From: a virus
Reading direction: 5' to 3' (one strand)
DNA length: 22,388 nucleotides
IMG/VR virus record: IMGVR_UViG_3300042314_001260
Coordinates: 1-22,388 of that record
The translations under genes and the position numbers were made by a program. This document shows, piece after piece, positions 19,320-22,388 of the stretch. Each line of letters begins with the position of its first letter. The first letter of the stretch is position 1. The notes under the pieces are model-generated. The model was not told where the DNA came from. It searched no databases and saw only the letters and a program-made list of their open reading frames with translations.

Positions 19320-21272
19320 ATGTCCGCTGTACTTCAAGAAGAGCCATCACCAGTGATCAGATATTCGCTTGGCGTGAGCCGGTTCGATGCGACGCCTAAG
19401 CAGTGCCAGGCTGCAGACTTTCAAGCGTTTCAAACCGAGGTTTTGTCCAAGCGAGCGGCCGTCAAGGGCTACACCTATATCTCGGCACCATTCAGTAATG
19501 GCCAGCGCTCCAAAGAGAGCGTAGAGCTCTCGCGATTCATCCCGATGGATTTCGATGGGATGCCAGGTGAGGAAGCATTCATAGAACTGCGCACCTGGTT
19601 GATTCCGTATTCAGCATTTGCTTACACCACCTCTAGTCACACCCCAGAATCCCCCAGGGCGCGAGCCATCCTTGAGGCATCCAGAGAGATGACCAGGGAA
19701 GAGAGGATCCGTGTGTGCATGGCTGTTCAAGCCAGGATTGAGCGCGACATACAAGGCATCAAGTTTGATGCGAGTGTGTATCGCGGCGAACAGCCTTTTT
19801 TTACACCTATGTTTACGTCGACCGATTACTTCTTCGAAGGCGAGCCGATCGACGTAGACGCCATGCTGGCCGAGGCGCCTGAGCTCAAGCCTGAGGGCGC
19901 AAGCACGGCCAAGAACCTGGCGCAGATATCGAGCACCGACCCTGTCCTGCGTGAGCTGCTTGCACGCAGCATGGTGAAGCGTGACCTGGGCGGGGGGCGC
20001 TTTGCTGTGCATTGCCCATGCGCCGACGAGCACTCGGGACCGAGCGAAAGTGAGACGGCCACCGTCTACACGCTGCCTAAGTTCAACGGCTTTGACTTCG
20101 GCAACTTCACTTGCTTGCATGACCACTGCAGGACGCGGCCACAGCACGCATTCACCCAGGCGCTAGACCTCGAGCACAACCAGGTCAGGGGCGAGCAGTC
20201 CAAGGTCCTGAATGTGGACCACAGCATCTTGATTCACAAGCAACAGGAAAAGATCCAGGTCCAAGCAGAAGAGCGTCGGGGGCGGTTCAGGTTCTTACGC
20301 GCAGCTGACTTGATGCGTGAGCAGCGCGTTGGCTGGCGTGTCCTGGATGTGATCCCCAGGCGCGGCCTGGTCGTGATGTGGGGCGCTCCAGGCTCAGGGA
20401 AGTCATTCGCCGCGTTCGACATCGGTGCAGCGATAGCGCGAGGCAATAAGTATCGCGGCAAGAGAGTCAAGAAAGGGCTGGTGCTTATCATCGCGGCCGA
20501 AGGCGACCTGACGTCCAGGACGATGGCCTACATCCGCGAGAACAACCTGGCCGAGGACGAGCTTGAGAACCTGCTCATCATGCAAAGAGCCGTCAACATG
20601 CTGGACCCGCACCAGGACATGGACGACCTGCTCGAGACCATGCAGATGGTGACAGACAGCGTGGGCGAGGAGCTCGCGCTAGTGATTGTCGACACGCTTA
20701 ACCGGGTGATGCCAGGCGGCAATGAGAACGCCTCCGAAGATATGGGCGCCGTCATCAGCAACGCCAAGAAGATAGAAGAGCAGTTCCAGTGCGCCGTGAT
20801 GTTTATCCATCACTCGGGCAAGGATGAGACCAAGGGCTCCAGAGGCCACTCGAGTCTGAAAGGCGCGATGGATGCCGAGATCAGCATCATCAGAAACGAG
20901 GACATCCGCACCTTCAGGATAGAAAAGCAAAAGGAAGGGCGCGACTACTACGACCTGTACAACTTCAAGTTGAAGACCATCGACCTGGGCGCGATGTCCG
21001 ACTTCGACTCGGATGCCGAGGAGCATGAGCGCCTGACCAGCTGCGTGATTGAGGAGACCGATGAGGTGCCCGATCGCCAAGTCATCACAAAGAACACAGG
21101 AATCCTTCAGGCCGCGTTGCTGGCCTCAGAGACAGGCAACAGGGAAGACGTCCGACTCAAGTACTACGAGCTGCACACGGGGAACGCCGAGGCCAAGCGC
21201 AAAGCGTTTAACCGAGATTGGGGCAAGTACATGGGCGAGCTGGTTAACCGTAAGACAGGGGAAAGGGAATGA
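19320..21272 (+). CDS. Primase-helicase fusion (RepB-like primase, zinc motif, RepA-like ATPase)
   Basis: A 650-residue replication protein. The start follows GGGGAG by 6 bases. Residues ~10-190 carry FIPMDFDG (acidic pair D77/D79) and TTSSHTPESPRARAI, the pattern of archaeo-eukaryotic-type phage/plasmid primases. Residues ~230-271 hold a metal-site candidate HCPCADEH ... FTCLHDHC. Residues ~325-560 form a RecA-fold hexameric helicase domain of the RSF1010 RepA (AAA_25) kind: Walker A GAPGSGKS (355-362), Walker B LVIVDTL (454-460), and MFIHHSGK (494-501). The C-terminal ~90 residues are helical and may bind partners. It would prime and unwind phage DNA, probably at the repeat-rich segment just downstream. 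It is the first major gene of the rightward early transcript. Confidence 0.92.
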   Translation: MSAVLQEEPSPVIRYSLGVSRFDATPKQCQAADFQAFQTEVLSKRAAVKGYTYISAPFSNGQRSKESVELSRFIPMDFDGMPGEEAFIELRTWLIPYSAFAYTTSSHTPESPRARAILEASREMTREERIRVCMAVQARIERDIQGIKFDASVYRGEQPFFTPMFTSTDYFFEGEPIDVDAMLAEAPELKPEGASTAKNLAQISSTDPVLRELLARSMVKRDLGGGRFAVHCPCADEHSGPSESETATVYTLPKFNGFDFGNFTCLHDHCRTRPQHAFTQALDLEHNQVRGEQSKVLNVDHSILIHKQQEKIQVQAEERRGRFRFLRAADLMREQRVGWRVLDVIPRRGLVVMWGAPGSGKSFAAFDIGAAIARGNKYRGKRVKKGLVLIIAAEGDLTSRTMAYIRENNLAEDELENLLIMQRAVNMLDPHQDMDDLLETMQMVTDSVGEELALVIVDTLNRVMPGGNENASEDMGAVISNAKKIEEQFQCAVMFIHHSGKDETKGSRGHSSLKGAMDAEISIIRNEDIRTFRIEKQKEGRDYYDLYNFKLKTIDLGAMSDFDSDAEEHERLTSCVIEETDEVPDRQVITKNTGILQAALLASETGNREDVRLKYYELHTGNAEAKRKAFNRDWGKYMGELVNRKTGERE

Positions 21273-21556
21273 ATGAGCGATTGCTAGAACTTGCTCTGCA
21301 GGCTGGGGCTCGAGAGTGCGATACAGGAGCCTTGATCACAGACGACATTGCCCTGACGCAATTTGCCGAGCTGGTGCGCCAAGACTTGTACCAAGTGATC
21401 GGCAAAAACGTGATTGAGCAGATCAATGGGGCAACGCAGATGGAGCGGAAGGCTTGCGCTCAGATCTGTTTAGTAATGGCGAGCAAAACTGAGGACATTC
21501 GGAGGGCTGCTTTGGAGGTTGCTGCTGAAAATATCCTGGCTCGAGGTGGTCAATGA
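21269..21556 (+). CDS. Small protein coupled to the primase gene
   Basis: A 95-residue helical protein whose ATG overlaps the primase stop (ATGA, 21269-21272). The C-terminal half, ERKACAQICLVMASKTEDIRRAALEVAAENILARG, resembles the ends of many short phage replication-region ORFs (recalled). No TM or catalytic motif. Coupling to the primase suggests a replication accessory, but the function is unknown. Confidence 0.72.
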   Translation: MNERLLELALQAGARECDTGALITDDIALTQFAELVRQDLYQVIGKNVIEQINGATQMERKACAQICLVMASKTEDIRRAALEVAAENILARGGQ

Positions 21557-21558
21557 GC

Positions 21559-21680
21559 GGGACATTGTGTCCCGGGACAGCGGGACAAACGAGACAAACA
21601 TGTCCCGCAGACAACCAGGAAGGGCGGGACAAACGGGACATCTGTATATATACAGTGTCCGTGTCCCGCTCTGATGTCCC
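21559..21680. repeat. Iteron-rich candidate replication origin
   Basis: In 122 bases there are five exact GGGACA (starts 21559, 21574, 21582, 21626, 21635) and four exact TGTCCC (21568, 21601, 21662, 21675), plus near-copies such as GAGACA at 21591. TGTCCCGGGACA at 21568-21579 is a 12-bp palindrome. The centre is the AT palindrome CTGTATATATACAG (21642-21655) flanked by GGGACA and TGTCC, so the whole can fold into a long cruciform. Repeats occur in all three frames, so they are not protein repeats. Position directly after a primase-helicase gene suits an origin; binding by a repressor or terminase are alternatives. Confidence 0.6.
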
Positions 21681-21712
21681 GGTCGGTAAGGATTCTTGAG
21701 GGGGTGGGTGCG

Positions 21713-21793
21713 ATGTGGGTTTACTGGTTTGTGACGGTGTTGGCTTTGTCGTGTTTGGCTTGGCCTTACATCTTGGTGGCATTGATGCTTTAG
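21713..21793 (+). CDS. 26-residue transmembrane micropeptide
   Basis: ATG at 21713 follows GAGGGG by about ten bases. The peptide is almost entirely hydrophobic (WVYWFVTVLALSCLAWPYILV), a single TM helix with no charged residue. It fills part of an otherwise gene-free stretch between the iterons and the next gene. It may be a real small membrane protein, but at this length coding status is uncertain. Confidence 0.42.
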   Translation: MWVYWFVTVLALSCLAWPYILVALML

Positions 21794-21868
21794 CTTTTCC
21801 CGCATGTTGTGGAAAGTGCAAGGTGTGGTGAGAATGTCTTATCAATTAAAAATTGGGGTGAGATTGAG

Positions 21869-22348
21869 ATGCAAGAGGGCGTGAGTACCCTGGAAAGGGA
21901 GGGCAAGGAAAAAAAAGGGAAAGGATCCTCTCCCGCGTCCTTAGCAAACCTGACGGCGCGAGGCCGACCGCCTGGCACGCCCAACAAAGTCACGCGATCG
22001 ATACGGCAGGCCGTCATGGACTCGATCGAACCAGGCAAGTGTCACCCAGACGGCCTGGCTGGCTGGCTCATAGAGCGAGCCCTGGGCGGCATCGAGGACA
22101 GGAAGATCTACGCGGCGGTCGTCAGCAGGGTGATACCCATCGAGATCACCGGCGAAGGGGGCGGCGCAGTCAAGGTCGACCTCGGCTGGTTGGCCGGCCG
22201 AAAGATAGGCGGCGATGTCATTGACATCACACCAGCTACACAAACGAGCGGAGAGCAAGCAACGACGCGGCTGGCTACGGATTTTCAATCCGAAGCACCT
22301 ATCGCCGGCGGCATGCCAGGCGTCAACCAGGTGAGAGCAGGTGAGTAA
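21869..22348 (+). CDS. Small basic phage protein with GRPPGTPNK motif
   Basis: 159 residues from the ATG at 21869 (GGGGTGAG upstream); a GTG at 21809 in the same frame would add 20 residues. A charged start (EREGKEKKGKG) leads to TARGRPPGTPNKVTRSIRQAV, a GRP-x-G-x-x-NK pattern seen in small phage proteins near terminase genes (DUF5681-like, from memory), then helical sequence and IPIEITGEGGGAVKVDLGWL. The AT-hook-like GRP suggests DNA contact. Its place between replication and packaging genes fits a terminase-associated or small-terminase-like role, not proven. Confidence 0.65.
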   Translation: MQEGVSTLEREGKEKKGKGSSPASLANLTARGRPPGTPNKVTRSIRQAVMDSIEPGKCHPDGLAGWLIERALGGIEDRKIYAAVVSRVIPIEITGEGGGAVKVDLGWLAGRKIGGDVIDITPATQTSGEQATTRLATDFQSEAPIAGGMPGVNQVRAGE

Positions 22349-22388
22349 GCCTCGAGCTCTAGCCCTGTGCCTGGCCATGCGTGCTGCC
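22341..22388 (+). CDS. Possible start of the next gene (3' partial)
   Basis: A GTG at 22341 overlaps the previous stop by 8 bases, has AGGTGAG upstream, and stays open for 16 codons to the window end (SKPRALALCLAMRAA). Too little is seen to name it. Confidence 0.3.
   Translation, partial: MSKPRALALCLAMRAA

Noticed and set aside
21559-21680. A CRISPR array
   Set aside because: Repeats are 6 bases, unevenly spaced and in both orientations; no CRISPR-like repeat-spacer order is present anywhere in the window.
21553-21699. A 48-codon ORF coupled by ATGA to the preceding gene
   Set aside because: Its sequence is dictated by the GGGACA/TGTCCC repeats, which lie in all frames; DNA function explains it better.
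21807-21821. A further operator copy (TTGTGGAAAGTGCAA)
   Set aside because: Only the outer TTG/CAA match; the inner conserved bases differ.

Overview
This window is part of a temperate tailed phage, most likely a podovirus infecting a betaproteobacterium. Four things point there: virion genes of the internal (ejection) protein and fibre type, a lysis cassette, an integrase/excisionase/repressor control region, and a Sak4/DUF669/RuvC recombination set. The host guess rests on the attachment site, which is the 3' half of a tRNA-Asn(GUU) gene with a TCGGGGA-G-CCA acceptor end, a form typical of Burkholderiales (recalled, not searched).

Layout. (1) About 1-7.7 kb, + strand: end of the late operon, with an S74-type virion protein, a small structural protein, a virion lytic transglycosylase, a large internal virion protein, an S74 tail fibre, a duplicated glycine-rich adhesin and a small conserved accessory protein. 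(2) 7.7-9.5 kb, + strand: lysis cassette with a one-TM candidate holin, a 28-residue amphipathic peptide, Rz with Rz1 nested inside it, and a GH19 endolysin. (3) 9.47-9.77 kb: attP with flanking arm-type repeats and a bidirectional terminator. (4) 9.77-18.1 kb, - strand: one long, tightly overlapping early operon that starts at a repressor-controlled promoter near 18.13 kb. It carries small membrane, secreted and unknown proteins, then recombination genes, a C5 cytosine methyltransferase, small ORFs, a PD-(D/E)XK nuclease, a winged-helix protein, RuvC, excisionase and integrase. (5) 18.2-19.15 kb: divergent repressor and Cro-like genes. (6) 19.2-22.4 kb, + strand: a structured leader, a primase-helicase fusion, a small ORF, an iteron-rich candidate origin, a TM micropeptide, and a small GRP-motif protein at the approach to the packaging genes.

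Phage genes lie on both sides of the intact attP, with late genes to its left and integrase to its right. The molecule is therefore in the circular or virion order and not an integrated prophage, which would be split at this point.

How it works together: three copies of one 15-bp pseudo-palindrome (TTGWNA-N3-TNWCAA) each cover the -35 box of a candidate promoter (early left operon, repressor, integrase). They look like the repressor/Cro operators of this phage. The repressor C-terminal domain seems to lack the LexA-type Ser/Lys dyad. The most interesting signals are this operator set, an ORF overprinted inside the methyltransferase with its own perfect Shine-Dalgarno site, the 28-aa cationic peptide in the lysis cassette, the GGGACA iteron cluster around an AT palindrome, and the hairpin over the second start of the candidate holin.
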